Shown piece after piece: positions 7,580 to 15,004 of a DNA stretch of 41,235 nucleotides. A program made the translations under genes and the position numbers. Positions within the stretch are counted from its first letter, which is position 1. The number at the start of each line of letters is the position of its first letter. Below the pieces are notes generated by a model that had not been told where the DNA came from, made no database searches, and worked only from the letters and a program-made list of their open reading frames with translations. The stretch spans positions 1 through 41,235 of the forward strand of contig NZ_WWFA01000009.1 in the NCBI RefSeq assembly GCF_021698855.1. Direction: 5' to 3'. This stretch comes from Lactobacillus sp. S2-2 (GTDB lineage Bacteria > Bacillota > Bacilli > Lactobacillales > Lactobacillaceae).

Positions 7580-7969
7580 ATGCGCTTAAATCATGATTGT
7601 GTTAGAGATTGTATGCTTTACATTGAAAGTAATTTAGAGATAAATGAGAGCATAAATCCATCAGAGGTTGTTTCTAAATTAGATTATTCCGAAAAAGATA
7701 TATTTTATTCATTAAACCAATTAACAAAAATGAAATATATCGATAGTGGAGTGAAATTTAATTATGATGTAAAAGGAACATTAGTGAACATTAGTACATC
7801 AAACATCACAGACATTAATCCTATTGGTCATGAATTTTTAGACAATGTTCGTGATAATAGTACATGGAACAAAATAAAAACATATGCTAAGAAAAGTGCC
7901 AGTAGTGTTTCTTTAAGCACTTTATCTACTGCAGCAGGTACTGTAACAAAAAATCTACTAGGTTTATAA
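7580..7969 (+). CDS. DUF2513 family protein
   Basis: A 129-residue protein whose N-terminus (MRLNHDCVRDCMLYIESN) and the following winged-helix-like pattern (DYSEKDIFYSLNQLTKMKYI, then INPIGHEFLDNVRDNSTWNKIK) match DUF2513, a family common on phages and plasmids of Bacillota. The C-terminal tail is Ala/Ser/Thr-rich. AAAGGAAG lies 7 nt before ATG, and a TATAAT at 7541-7546 could be its -10 box. It runs rightward inside the leftward early block, so it is transcribed independently, probably in the lysogen. The biochemical role of the family is unknown. Confidence 0.8.
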   Translation: MRLNHDCVRDCMLYIESNLEINESINPSEVVSKLDYSEKDIFYSLNQLTKMKYIDSGVKFNYDVKGTLVNISTSNITDINPIGHEFLDNVRDNSTWNKIKTYAKKSASSVSLSTLSTAAGTVTKNLLGL

Positions 7970-7988
7970 AATGAAAGTTGGTGAACTT

Positions 7989-8306
7989 ATGAAAAATGAA
8001 TTTGATGATTTAGCTGCAGATTTAAAGAAAAAGCAACAAGAATTAAGCGATTTTGCTGAAAATACTACAGAATTAAATCATTCTGAAATATTTCCTGAAA
8101 AGTTTATGAAAGAACACACTAATTTTTCTGATGTTTATGATTTTTTTGAAAATGGTGGCTTTTCAAAAAATGAATATTTTGCTTATGAAAACAAAGAATT
8201 AGACGATTATGTTGCAAAAAATAGTGATTTTCAAAACTATCAAGAAATGCTTGAAACTGGGACAGATATTTTTATGGAAAAGAAATTATCTGATATCGGT
8301 TTCTAA
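7989..8306 (+). CDS. Small acidic phage/plasmid protein of unknown function
   Basis: About 105 residues: an N-terminal coiled-coil-like segment (DDLAADLKKKQQELSDFAEN), then FPEKFMKEHTNFSDVYDFFENGGF and a C-terminal helix ending KKLSDIGF. I believe this pattern recurs in small uncharacterised phage and plasmid proteins of lactobacilli and streptococci, but cannot name a family. It directly follows the DUF2513 gene, so the two form one rightward operon. An alternative ATG at 7971 overlaps the DUF2513 stop; the ATG at 7989 has a nearby GGTGA. Its 3' end overlaps the convergent gene 8286-8435 by 21 bases. Confidence 0.65.
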   Translation: MKNEFDDLAADLKKKQQELSDFAENTTELNHSEIFPEKFMKEHTNFSDVYDFFENGGFSKNEYFAYENKELDDYVAKNSDFQNYQEMLETGTDIFMEKKLSDIGF

Positions 8307-8435
8307 TTCAAATTCAACATTGTTAATTTTATTGATAGTGCTCTTTAATTGTTCATACTGTTGATTAGCAGTATCGAGCAATTTTTTTATTTCATCTTCG
8401 TTTTTTATATTTATAACAATTTGTTTCGATACCAC
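8286..8435 (-). CDS. 49-residue coiled-coil early protein
   Basis: A short frame with GTG start 8 nt behind a full AAAGGAGG site. The product starts MVSKQIVINIKNEDEIKKLL and continues as an amphipathic helix (TANQQYEQLKSTINKINN). Small coiled-coil proteins with exactly this kind of start are common in the early operons of lactobacillar phages. It follows the 8439-8588 gene by 3 nt and overlaps the end of the rightward gene 7989-8306. Function unknown. Confidence 0.65.
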   Translation of the reverse strand: MVSKQIVINIKNEDEIKKLLDTANQQYEQLKSTINKINNVEFELETDIR

Positions 8436-8438
8436 TAT

Positions 8439-8588
8439 CTACACCTCCTTTAAATAAATCTTATCTGCCAATTGTTGCTTATGATTGTCTAAACAAATAT
8501 ATAAACTAGTTAGCAAACTTAAATCTTCAAGTGGTGTGTTAGTAATTCTTTCTTCTAAATTTTTAATTCTGTTATTTAATATTTCCAT
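8439..8588 (-). CDS. 49-residue early protein
   Basis: A short frame with ATG 8 nt behind AAGGAG. The product begins MEILNNRIKNLEERITNTPL and ends DNHKQQLADKIYLKEV; it is helical with one Cys. Its last codons encode the ribosome site of the next gene, a sign of a genuine operon. It lies directly downstream of the Cro-like gene in the early operon. Function unknown. Confidence 0.65.
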   Translation of the reverse strand: MEILNNRIKNLEERITNTPLEDLSLLTSLYICLDNHKQQLADKIYLKEV

Positions 8589-8607
8589 TGTTATAAACTC
8601 CTTTTAA

Positions 8608-8865
8608 TTACTGTTTATATAGCACTTCAGTTTCACTATTTGTGAACACACCTATCAAAAAAATATCATTCATGTTCACTTTTAATGCATCAGAAATTCT
8701 TTTAGCCATTTGAGGAGTTATTGAAACTCTATTATTTATAATTCTTGATAAGTAAGTATATGAAATATTCAGTTTCATTGAAAAGCCTTTTATACTGTAG
8801 CCTTTTTTAGCAATTAATAATCTTATTTCTTCACCTTTAGGATTTGCTTTAAATTTAGATAACAA
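8608..8865 (-). CDS. Cro-like HTH regulator (XRE type)
   Basis: An 85-residue protein, mostly one HTH domain: GEEIRLLIAKKGYSIKGFSMKLNISYTYLSRIINNR, then ITPQMAKRISDALKVNMNDIF. Chosen start is a TTG at 8865 with AAAGGAGG 7 nt upstream; longer frames reach into the operator region and lack a site. It is the first gene of the leftward early operon and is transcribed divergently from the CI-like repressor, the classical Cro position. It probably shuts down the repressor promoter when the lytic path starts. Confidence 0.82.
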   Translation of the reverse strand: MLSKFKANPKGEEIRLLIAKKGYSIKGFSMKLNISYTYLSRIINNRVSITPQMAKRISDALKVNMNDIFLIGVFTNSETEVLYKQ

Positions 8866-9002
8866 AATAATTCCTCCTTTCGACTTAATTAAGTATAACA
8901 CTTGTTTAACTATTTGCAAACACTTTTTATTTAAATGTTTAACTATTTGTGTATTTATGTTTAACTTAAAGTTACAATAATATTGATATAGGAGTGTTTG
9001 CA
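8866..9002. promoter_or_regulatory. Divergent early/lysogeny promoters with three operator repeats
   Basis: The repeat TGTTTAACTATTTG occurs at 8903-8916 and 8936-8949, with a shorter TGTTTAACTT at 8958-8967. Spacings of 33 and 22 bases are whole helical turns, so bound proteins lie on one face. On the minus strand TTGCAA and TATACT, 16 nt apart, form the early promoter and overlap the first repeat. The rightward repressor promoter is less clear. I infer these to be CI/Cro operators. Confidence 0.7.
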
Positions 9003-9434
9003 ATGGAAAATAATTTTAAAAATGAAAATTTGAATTTTGGACCTCAATTAAAGGAAATTAGAAACAAACAAGGATTTTCAGTAAGACAAGTATCTCTACA
9101 ATCTGATTTATCTGCATCTTACTGGTCTCAAGTAGAGAATAAAAAAAGGGAAATTCCAACAGCAAAAACATTAGCAAAAATGGCAAAAGGTTTGAGAGTA
9201 AATGAAAATGAAATATTCGAACTAGCGGGTTTAAGAAATGAAGATGAAACACCTGAATGGGCTACATCACACGACAAACTAGAATTAGATAAATTTTTAG
9301 AATCAAATGGAGATATGTCTTACAGAGGCGTTGATTTAAATCAAGACCAAAAAGAACGTGTTGATCAAATACTTAAACAAGTCTTTTGGGAAGAATTAGA
9401 AAAAGAAAAAAAGAAGGATAACAACAATGAATGA
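9003..9434 (+). CDS. CI-like phage repressor (XRE HTH)
   Basis: A 143-residue protein. Residues about 11-65 form the HTH domain (LKEIRNKQGFSVRQVSLQSDLSASYW, then VENKKREIPTAKTLAKMAKGL). The rest is a short acidic C-terminal helix region with no LexA-type peptidase. Such repressors are inactivated by an ImmA-type metallopeptidase, and that gene overlaps by 8 nt downstream. The start ATG at 9003 has AGGAG 8 nt upstream; an ATG at 8994 overlaps that site and is unlikely. It holds the leftward early promoter silent in the lysogen. Confidence 0.88.
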   Translation: MENNFKNENLNFGPQLKEIRNKQGFSVRQVSLQSDLSASYWSQVENKKREIPTAKTLAKMAKGLRVNENEIFELAGLRNEDETPEWATSHDKLELDKFLESNGDMSYRGVDLNQDQKERVDQILKQVFWEELEKEKKKDNNNE

Positions 9435-9846
9435 CTTAGAAAAGAAAATTTTATTTTTGGGACATAGATATAAAACTTTTAATCCATTCACTATTGCTGA
9501 AAAATTAAATATTGATGTTCAATTCCGTCCTTTTAAAGAAGAACCTAAAGGAAATACAATAAACTTCTTAGGTCGCCCTATTATATTAATTAGTGATGAA
9601 ATAAAAGATTCCAACGAAAGATATTTTGTTTGTGCTCATGAATTAGGACACGCATTAGAACACGTTGAAATTCAAGCATTCTACATATATAGCAGTAAAA
9701 ATAAAATGGGAATTGAATATGAAGCTAATAATTTTGCTAAAAAATTACTTCAAAATTTTTATGTAGAAGAATATGGTGATTTACCTAAGACTTATAATGA
9801 ATTAGTTACAAGTTTGGGATTTCCAGAAAATAATAAATTATATTAA
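9427..9846 (+). CDS. ImmA/IrrE-type metallopeptidase (anti-repressor)
   Basis: A 139-residue protein with the zinc motif HELGH at residues 71-75 (within CAHELGHALEH) and a downstream YEANNFAKKLL helix that supplies the third ligand, as in ImmA/IrrE (COG2856). It overlaps the repressor gene, which fits the known arrangement where the peptidase cleaves or inactivates the repressor upon DNA damage and starts induction. AAGGA lies 8 nt before the ATG. A short perfect hairpin follows it. Confidence 0.9.
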   Translation: MNDLEKKILFLGHRYKTFNPFTIAEKLNIDVQFRPFKEEPKGNTINFLGRPIILISDEIKDSNERYFVCAHELGHALEHVEIQAFYIYSSKNKMGIEYEANNFAKKLLQNFYVEEYGDLPKTYNELVTSLGFPENNKLY

Positions 9847-9850
9847 AAAT

Positions 9851-9879
9851 AAAAAGCTTAGCAATTATGCTAAGTTTTA
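9851..9879 (+). terminator. Hairpin after the peptidase gene
   Basis: CTTAGCA pairs perfectly with TGCTAAG around ATTA, flanked by A-rich and T-rich runs. It probably ends or attenuates the repressor operon before the next rightward gene. Confidence 0.6.
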
Positions 9880-9893
9880 TAAGGAGAATTTTT

Positions 9894-10847
9894 ATGGATT
9901 CAAAAAATATAACAGATTTTGAAAATATAACTGAACAAGAAAAAAATGATATTTTAACAGAAATGAAGCAAAATTATATTAAAAATATAAAATATATAGG
10001 ATCTGACGATAAAACAATGTTTTCTTGGAGTTCTACAAAAAAATTAAAATTTTATATTATCTTAGTTAATAATAATTTAAACTTACATCTTAATAACTTA
10101 ATTATATTTGCAGAAGAAAATTATAAAGATGATTTAGTTTTACTAAATAGGCTAAAAGAAACATCAATATATGATTTTGAAAGAGTTAATGAATTTCAAG
10201 AAAAAGAAAAGATAAATCAGTTAATAGAATTTGGATTTGTTTCTAAAGATATTAAACCCATTAAAAATTCTTATTTTTCTATTCATTATGATAAAACTAA
10301 TTTTACATTTGCATTAAAACGATTCATAGAAATCTTTTCAAAAAAAGAATTTGAAAATAGCAATAATAAATTACAACAAAAAAGTGATTTTAAATTTGAT
10401 TATAATCCAAGCCAGTATTTTATAAATAGATTTGAAATATATAAAATAATAGATGGAGTAAACGATTTACAATTCAGTGAAGAAATGAACCAATGTTTAT
10501 TTGCATATAAAAATGAATGTTACTATTTGACTGCAGCTGGATTAGGTGGAGTTGTCGAACATATTATGGATATAATAATTAGAAATTACGGCGGTGATGC
10601 TCTGGAAAAATTAAATAAAAATCCAACTGCTAGTGATTATAAAAATGCATTTAGAAGAGATCCTATTAACATAGATAAAAAACAAGAAACTAGAATTGAT
10701 ATTATTTTTAGAGTAAGAAATTCTATATCTCACTATAGTACAGGATACTCAAATAAGGCATTAGTCGATATAATGCTAGATGGAATTTTACATTTGTATA
10801 ACGAATTTTATTTACCTAGCTTATCTTATCTAAAATCGAATCGATAG
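9894..10847 (+). CDS. HEPN-motif protein, candidate phage-defence RNase
   Basis: A 317-residue protein. The C-terminal approximately 110 residues are helical: CYYLTAAGLGGVVEHIMDII is followed by RVRNSISHYSTGYSNKA, where R275-N-x3-H280 fits the R-x4-6-H catalytic signature of HEPN ribonucleases, near DUF4145-type proteins. The N-terminal 200 residues are not recognised and may be a sensor. The real start is the ATG with AAGGAG 7 nt upstream. It sits next to repressor and ImmA, the usual place for superinfection-exclusion or abortive-infection genes. Nuclease activity is inferred from the motif only. Its 3' end overlaps a convergent small gene by 32 bases. Confidence 0.7.
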   Translation: MDSKNITDFENITEQEKNDILTEMKQNYIKNIKYIGSDDKTMFSWSSTKKLKFYIILVNNNLNLHLNNLIIFAEENYKDDLVLLNRLKETSIYDFERVNEFQEKEKINQLIEFGFVSKDIKPIKNSYFSIHYDKTNFTFALKRFIEIFSKKEFENSNNKLQQKSDFKFDYNPSQYFINRFEIYKIIDGVNDLQFSEEMNQCLFAYKNECYYLTAAGLGGVVEHIMDIIIRNYGGDALEKLNKNPTASDYKNAFRRDPINIDKKQETRIDIIFRVRNSISHYSTGYSNKALVDIMLDGILHLYNEFYLPSLSYLKSNR

Positions 10848-11016
10848 ATTTTTGATTATCAATATCAACTGAATCGTATACAGTCTTTCCATTAATAACA
10901 TCATAATATTGATCATTATCATCTTTTAATACATCAGGTCCATATTCATAAACATAATTTTCTATAATACTTTTTATAAATTTAGTTTCATTGTCACTTA
11001 AATTAACTATTTTCAT
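10816..11016 (-). CDS. Small acidic protein convergent to the HEPN gene
   Basis: A 66-residue acidic protein (MKIVNLSDNETKFIKSIIEN, then DVLKDDNDQYYDVINGKTV). AGAAGG lies 8-9 nt before ATG. It overlaps the last 32 bases of the HEPN gene in the opposite direction, so the two transcripts would be antisense to each other. Size and acidity would suit an antitoxin-like or inhibitor protein, but this is speculation. It could also be a chance frame. Confidence 0.45.
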   Translation of the reverse strand: MKIVNLSDNETKFIKSIIENYVYEYGPDVLKDDNDQYYDVINGKTVYDSVDIDNQKSIDSILDKIS

Positions 11017-11097
11017 TTAAATATACCTTCTAACTATATTTTTTAATATGATTCTATCATATAAATACAAAACTTTATAAATTCAAAAATGATATTG

Positions 11098-11128
11098 ATA
11101 AAAGTCACCTAAATAGTGGCTTTTTATT
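11098..11128 (+). terminator. Terminator between the HEPN region and the lipoprotein gene
   Basis: AAAAGTCAC pairs with GTGGCTTTT (one G.U) around CTAAATA and runs into T-rich sequence on the plus strand. It separates the HEPN gene from the lipoprotein gene. Confidence 0.75.
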
Positions 11129-11208
11129 ATGTTTAAGAAAATATTAAGATATAGTATAATTTTAAGTGTTGGTTTTAAGCCAAAATACATATTTTTAGGA
11201 GAATACAT

Positions 11209-11817
11209 ATGAAAAAAATTCTACTACTATCTACAACATTATTGATTGGATTATCATTAACTGCTTGTGGTAGTGAAGATAACTCAAGCTCAAGTAAAAA
11301 TTCTAGTAACAAAAATCAAGCTGCAAAGAAAAAAGATACTGGTATTATTTCTTTAGCTAAATATAAAAAAATTGAAATTGGCTCAGGTATGGATAAAAGT
11401 GGTTCAACTGCAAAAGCAATTAAGTCTATATTAGGTAAACCAAATTCTACAACAACTTCAGAAGAAAATGGTCAAAAAAATAAAACATATACCTTTAATA
11501 ACTTAAAAAATTCTTTTAAGGCTAATTCGGTAACTGTTACATTAACTAATGGTCATGCAAATGCAAAAGGTTATACAAATCTATCACTAGATAAAATTAA
11601 ACCTTTAAATTCATCTAAAGTTAAATCTATAAAAAAAGGTGCTAGCTATGACAGCATTGTATCTAAACTAGGTCAACCATCAGCAGAAACTGAAGCAGGC
11701 TCTGGAATGGTTGCTATGAAAATATTAATGTATGTAACAAGCAAAGATGGAGAATCTACTTCATTCACTCTTATGAGCAATCAGCTTACTACTAAAACTA
11801 AAACTAAACTAAATTAA
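11209..11817 (+). CDS. Lipoprotein with two BLIP/DUF3862-like repeats
   Basis: A 202-residue lipoprotein: MKKILLLSTTLLIGLSL and a lipobox LTAC give a lipid-anchored Cys at position 20, followed by a Ser/Asn/Lys-rich linker. Two similar halves follow, each with a GxxYDSIVSKLGQP-type motif (STAKAIKSILGKP about residue 66; SYDSIVSKLGQP about 145), as in DUF3862/BLIP-like domains. AGGAG lies 7 nt before ATG. It is exposed on the outer face of the membrane. Lipoproteins encoded beside temperate-phage repressors often block DNA entry of related phages, so superinfection exclusion is the favoured inference. Confidence 0.75.
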   Translation: MKKILLLSTTLLIGLSLTACGSEDNSSSSKNSSNKNQAAKKKDTGIISLAKYKKIEIGSGMDKSGSTAKAIKSILGKPNSTTTSEENGQKNKTYTFNNLKNSFKANSVTVTLTNGHANAKGYTNLSLDKIKPLNSSKVKSIKKGASYDSIVSKLGQPSAETEAGSGMVAMKILMYVTSKDGESTSFTLMSNQLTTKTKTKLN

Positions 11818-11839
11818 TCATATATTTTAGGAGAATTTT

Positions 11840-12058
11840 ATGAAGAAAAGCAAAGACAAAAGATTTATTCAAATAAGAAAAGAAAAAATAAATACCTGGT
11901 CCGAAATTTTAATCATAGTAGATAAAGAAACTGGTGTTGAATATAGTTTCTCAAGTACTGGATTTTCAAACCAATTAATTCCAGTTTTAGATAGAAATGG
12001 CTTACCAAAAATAAATAAAGAATATGATCCAGAAAAAGAAAAAATCTCTACTGATTAA
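11840..12058 (+). CDS. DUF6440 family protein
   Basis: A 72-residue protein with the DUF6440 pattern: a basic start, ILIIVDKETGVEYSF, GFSNQLIPVLDRNGLPKI. This family is common in prophages and plasmids of lactobacilli; its function is unknown. It has an AGGAG site, lies 22 nt after the lipoprotein gene, and is followed by a terminator, so the two form one short operon. Confidence 0.75.
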   Translation: MKKSKDKRFIQIRKEKINTWSEILIIVDKETGVEYSFSSTGFSNQLIPVLDRNGLPKINKEYDPEKEKISTD

Positions 12059-12075
12059 TTTCAGTAGATTTTTTA
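12045..12075 (+). terminator. Terminator of the lipoprotein-DUF6440 operon
   Basis: TCTACTGA pairs with TCAGTAGA and is followed by six T. The 5' arm overlaps the end of the DUF6440 gene. Confidence 0.85.
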
Positions 12076-12150
12076 ATTTTATTTTTTAAATAATAAAAAA
12101 TCCTACATTGAAACAAAAAATTTATAAATATACAGATTAGGAAAAATATT

Positions 12151-13326
12151 ATGACAAACATTTTAGAATTTATAGAAAAAAATTGGTCTTGGACCATTCC
12201 TTCAATAATTGGTTCTATATTTATATTTATAACAAAATATAAATATGAAGCAAAAAAATTATCAAATGGAAGGATAAATTTAATAGATTACAAACAAACT
12301 TTTGGAGCTAAATTATTAATGGATATAGGATTTTTTTTAGATATAATACTATTAATAATATACGGATTCATTTTTTCACTGTTTATACAATTTATTTTAG
12401 ATAAAATTATTATGAGTTATTTTCATTTTAATAGTACTCTTCTACATCCTATTGCTTTTTTCGTGTTTTCTTATAGTTTTTCATTATTTTTTATTATTAT
12501 TACTATGTATTATGGATATTTAATAGATACTACTTACTACTACGTAAATAATGAAGAAAAATGGAATTTAGTATTAACATCTAAAGATAACTATTTTTTT
12601 GAAAAAGATGATTCTAAAACAAGTAAAACTTCTAAACAAGAATCTTCTAAACAAGAATCTTCTAAACAAGAATCTTCTAAATCAAATATTTTTAGCTTTT
12701 TTAAAAGAGAAGAACCTTATATTAATGATGTACAAGTCTTCACAAAAGATAATGAAACTAAGAATATTCTTTCTTACAAAAGTTCTAGTGATATTATAAC
12801 TAATAAAAATCCTTTTTTAACTTCTTTAGCTATCTTAGTTATATTATCTTCCTTAATATTCAGCGTATACAATGTTATTAATTATAAAAATCAAAATAAT
12901 AAATCTTTATATACAAGAATTAATAAGAAAAATTACAAGAAAACATTAACACTAGTTAATAAAGACGGAAAAGTGAAATTAAAAAGTTTTAAAATTTATA
13001 AAAATAAATATAATGAAATCGAACATATTTTAAATGAAACACCAAATAAAGATAATTATTTTAAATTTATGAAAATTAAAAATAAAAATAAAGTGGGAAA
13101 AGATAATAAAAAATATAGTTATACTGCATGGCAAATAAATGAAGACAAAATTCCATCAACAGTTAAAAAATATTATAAATCTAAAGAGAAAAATAAAAAG
13201 AAAATACTAAAAACAAATTCTAAGCATAAATACAATACTAATAATAAATTAAATAAAGATGTAGATGACTTAATTAATGCTATAAATAAAGATATTAATA
13301 AAGATATTAATAAATACATTTATTAA
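12151..13326 (+). CDS. Large membrane protein with repeated QESSK linker
   Basis: A 391-residue protein of unknown family. Hydrophobic spans occur near residues 13-28, 55-85, 93-122 and 223-242. A hydrophilic linker (about 150-190) contains three exact QESSK units, and the C-terminal 130 residues are very Lys/Asn-rich and end with DINKDINK repeats. It has AGGA about 9 nt before ATG. Translation of the bases after the stop stays open in the same frame for 25 further codons up to 13404, so the tail may recently have been shortened. It stands alone before a strong bidirectional terminator. Function is unknown; envelope association is the only secure inference. Confidence 0.65.
   Translation: MTNILEFIEKNWSWTIPSIIGSIFIFITKYKYEAKKLSNGRINLIDYKQTFGAKLLMDIGFFLDIILLIIYGFIFSLFIQFILDKIIMSYFHFNSTLLHPIAFFVFSYSFSLFFIIITMYYGYLIDTTYYYVNNEEKWNLVLTSKDNYFFEKDDSKTSKTSKQESSKQESSKQESSKSNIFSFFKREEPYINDVQVFTKDNETKNILSYKSSSDIITNKNPFLTSLAILVILSSLIFSVYNVINYKNQNNKSLYTRINKKNYKKTLTLVNKDGKVKLKSFKIYKNKYNEIEHILNETPNKDNYFKFMKIKNKNKVGKDNKKYSYTAWQINEDKIPSTVKKYYKSKEKNKKKILKTNSKHKYNTNNKLNKDVDDLINAINKDINKDINKYIY
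12631..12675 (+). repeat. Three exact 15-bp tandem repeats inside the membrane-protein gene
   Basis: The unit TCTAAACAAGAATCT occurs three times without mismatch and encodes SKQES in frame. Being a multiple of three, copy-number change would alter linker length without breaking the frame. Confidence 0.9.
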
Positions 13327-13403
13327 TCTGAAATTAAAAACAAAGCTGATAAACATTTAGTTTACGTTATGGATCATACTAAAGCTCAAAAGAAGAAAAA
13401 ATA

Positions 13404-13435
13404 AAAGACTTACTGTTAATTCAGTAAGTCTTTTT
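13404..13435. terminator. Bidirectional terminator
   Basis: A perfect 12-bp stem, AAAGACTTACTG with CAGTAAGTCTTT, around a 6-nt loop, with T-rich sequence on both strands. It separates the rightward membrane-protein gene from the leftward disrupted gene. Confidence 0.9.
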
Positions 13436-13440
13436 ATTAC

Positions 13441-14472
13441 TTATTTTAAAATAGCAGCTATTATTGTAGCACTAGCACTAATAGTACATGTAACTAAAGC
13501 TCCAAAAAATGGCCAAATTAACGATCTATTGTGCTTTAAAAAACTAGATAATTTTTTGACAAATTTTATAATTAATGAATTTATAGGAGTTATACAAAAG
13601 AATAAAATAATAAATGACCAACCAGATGGAATATTTACCTTTCCATCTATAGCAAAAGATTTTGTTAATATTATTAATATTGATATCTCTTTAAAATAAA
13701 ATTGCAATACCATAATTAATATTAATGTCGTCCAACCAGCCTTTAAGAAAAAAGGCTTAAATTCTCTTTCTCTGATAAGTGAATCAAAAACAAATATATA
13801 AGAAGGAAAAAATAAACATATTATAACTAAAAAGATTGATTGCCCAGACATAGTATTAATAGAGTTTAAAATAGATATACTATATTTTGCGCTAAAACTA
13901 CTACTAAAAAGATTAGGAAAAATACACAAAAACATAAAGTTTAATACATATAATGGTATTGACATCAACATTGCTTTGGACCATCTCAACAAAATGTTAT
14001 TTTTATCATTAATATATGAACATTTTAAGAAAAAAGCATAAACCCATAATATCAATTCTTTCTTTATATTTTTTATTATGTTTTTACTTTCTAATTTTTT
14101 ATCTTCTAATTCTGTTTTTTTATCCTTTAATTTTTTTCTATTTCTTGTATTTCTTTTCCTATTTTTTTTCTTTCTTTCTTTAATTCTTTTCTTTTCTTTC
14201 TTTCTAATTTTTCATCTTTTAGTTTTGCATTTTTATCCTTTAATCTTATTTCTATTTCTTTTCTTTCTTTTTCTATTTCTTGTATTTCTTTCTTTTCTTT
14301 CTTATTTCTGATTTCTGATCATTTAATTTTTTTCTATTTCTTGTATTTCTTTTTTTAGTTTTTCACTTAATTCTGATTTCTGATCATTTAACGGTTTAAC
14401 ACTATTATCTGATTGTTGTTGATCATCATTTTCTGGTCTTTCTTCTAAAACATCATTTATTTTATATTTCAT
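13441..14472 (-). pseudogene. Disrupted gene: coiled-coil plus membrane domain protein
   Basis: A start ATG at 14472 (behind AAAAGGTG) opens a Lys/Glu-rich coiled coil that stops after 49 residues at an A7 run (14327-14333). The coiled coil continues in other frames (EIQEIEKERKEIEIRLKD, then KLERKKRKEL), is interrupted again at a second A7 run (14131-14137), and flows into an intact 204-residue membrane segment (13441-14055, three to four spans, TTG as first possible start). Adding one A to each A7 run restores reading there; a third shift near 14290 is also needed. The minus strand of 14077-14345 is nearly pure A/G with repeated GAAATACAAGAAATAGAAAAA units, prone to slippage. Decay is most likely; slippage-dependent expression is possible. 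Confidence 0.65.
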
Positions 14473-14489
14473 ATAAATCACCTTTTAAC

Positions 14490-14537
14490 TATTTAAGTAC
14501 TTTAATACCTAGAACTTTTAGTACCTAAGTATTATAG
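14490..14537. repeat. Centromere-like array C: six octamers
   Basis: Six consecutive 8-bp units: TATTTAAG, TACTTTAA, TACCTAGA, ACTTTTAG, TACCTAAG, TATTATAG. Consensus is TACYTAAG, the same as in the other arrays. It lies downstream of parB and overlaps the start region of the disrupted leftward gene. Probable ParB binding site. Confidence 0.75.
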
Positions 14538-14589
14538 CATTTATTTTTTAAGTACTAATATTTAAAGTAATTATAAATCACAAAAAAGG

Positions 14590-14629
14590 TACCTAGCAAT
14601 TTAAGTATCTAGGTACTTAAGTACTATTT
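14590..14629. repeat. Centromere-like array at the parB stop: five octamers
   Basis: Five consecutive 8-bp units: TACCTAGC, AATTTAAG, TATCTAGG, TACTTAAG, TACTATTT. The block overlaps the last bases of parB. Together with array C it forms the downstream half of the presumed centromere. Confidence 0.75.
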
Positions 14630-14992
14630 TTTATCGTTCCTTTGGTCATAGGCTTTATTATATGCACTACGAATTTCTTCTTCAGTTAGATAATTTTTGA
14701 AAATTAAATCTGCAACAACATTACTTACAGTTTTATCATCTTCAAGGGCTTTGGTTTTTACCTTTTTTTGAATTTCCTCTGGTAGATAAATAGAAAATTG
14801 TTTAGTAGAACTTTCTCTATCATAATAATCCATTATATTTTCAATTTTTCTTAATCTTTGTTCTTGATTATTATCTTCGTTAGAAGTTTCTTCATTTACA
14901 TTACCATTATTAGTATTTCCAAAAAGAGTATCTAAATCAGAACCAATTGAATTTACTTTTTTATCATTAATTGATGGTCTTTTATTTGCCAT
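14624..14992 (-). CDS. parB: ParB-type centromere-binding protein, ribbon-helix-helix
   Basis: A 122-residue protein. The N-terminal about 65 residues are flexible and Asn/Glu-rich, expected to contact ParA. The C-terminal part is a ribbon-helix-helix: KQFSIYLPEEIQKKVKTKAL, then DDKTVSNVVADLIFKNYL, in which KQFSIYL forms the DNA-reading strand. This is the partner type of small ParA proteins on plasmids. It starts 12 nt after parA with AAGGAG. Octamer repeats at both sides of the pair should be its binding sites, and those near the parA promoter suggest autoregulation. The assignment as ParB rests on operon and repeats. Confidence 0.85.
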   Translation of the reverse strand: MANKRPSINDKKVNSIGSDLDTLFGNTNNGNVNEETSNEDNNQEQRLRKIENIMDYYDRESSTKQFSIYLPEEIQKKVKTKALEDDKTVSNVVADLIFKNYLTEEEIRSAYNKAYDQRNDKK

Positions 14993-15004
14993 GATTTATT
15001 CTCC

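Noticed and set aside
8608-9003. Long N-terminal extension of the Cro-like protein up to 9003
   Set aside because: The extension crosses the promoter and operators, lacks a ribosome site and has no HTH similarity; the TTG at 8865 has a perfect site.
14078-14311. Plus-strand frame coding an almost pure Phe/Leu protein
   Set aside because: It is the complement of a homopurine coiled-coil coding region; no ribosome site and no sensible protein.
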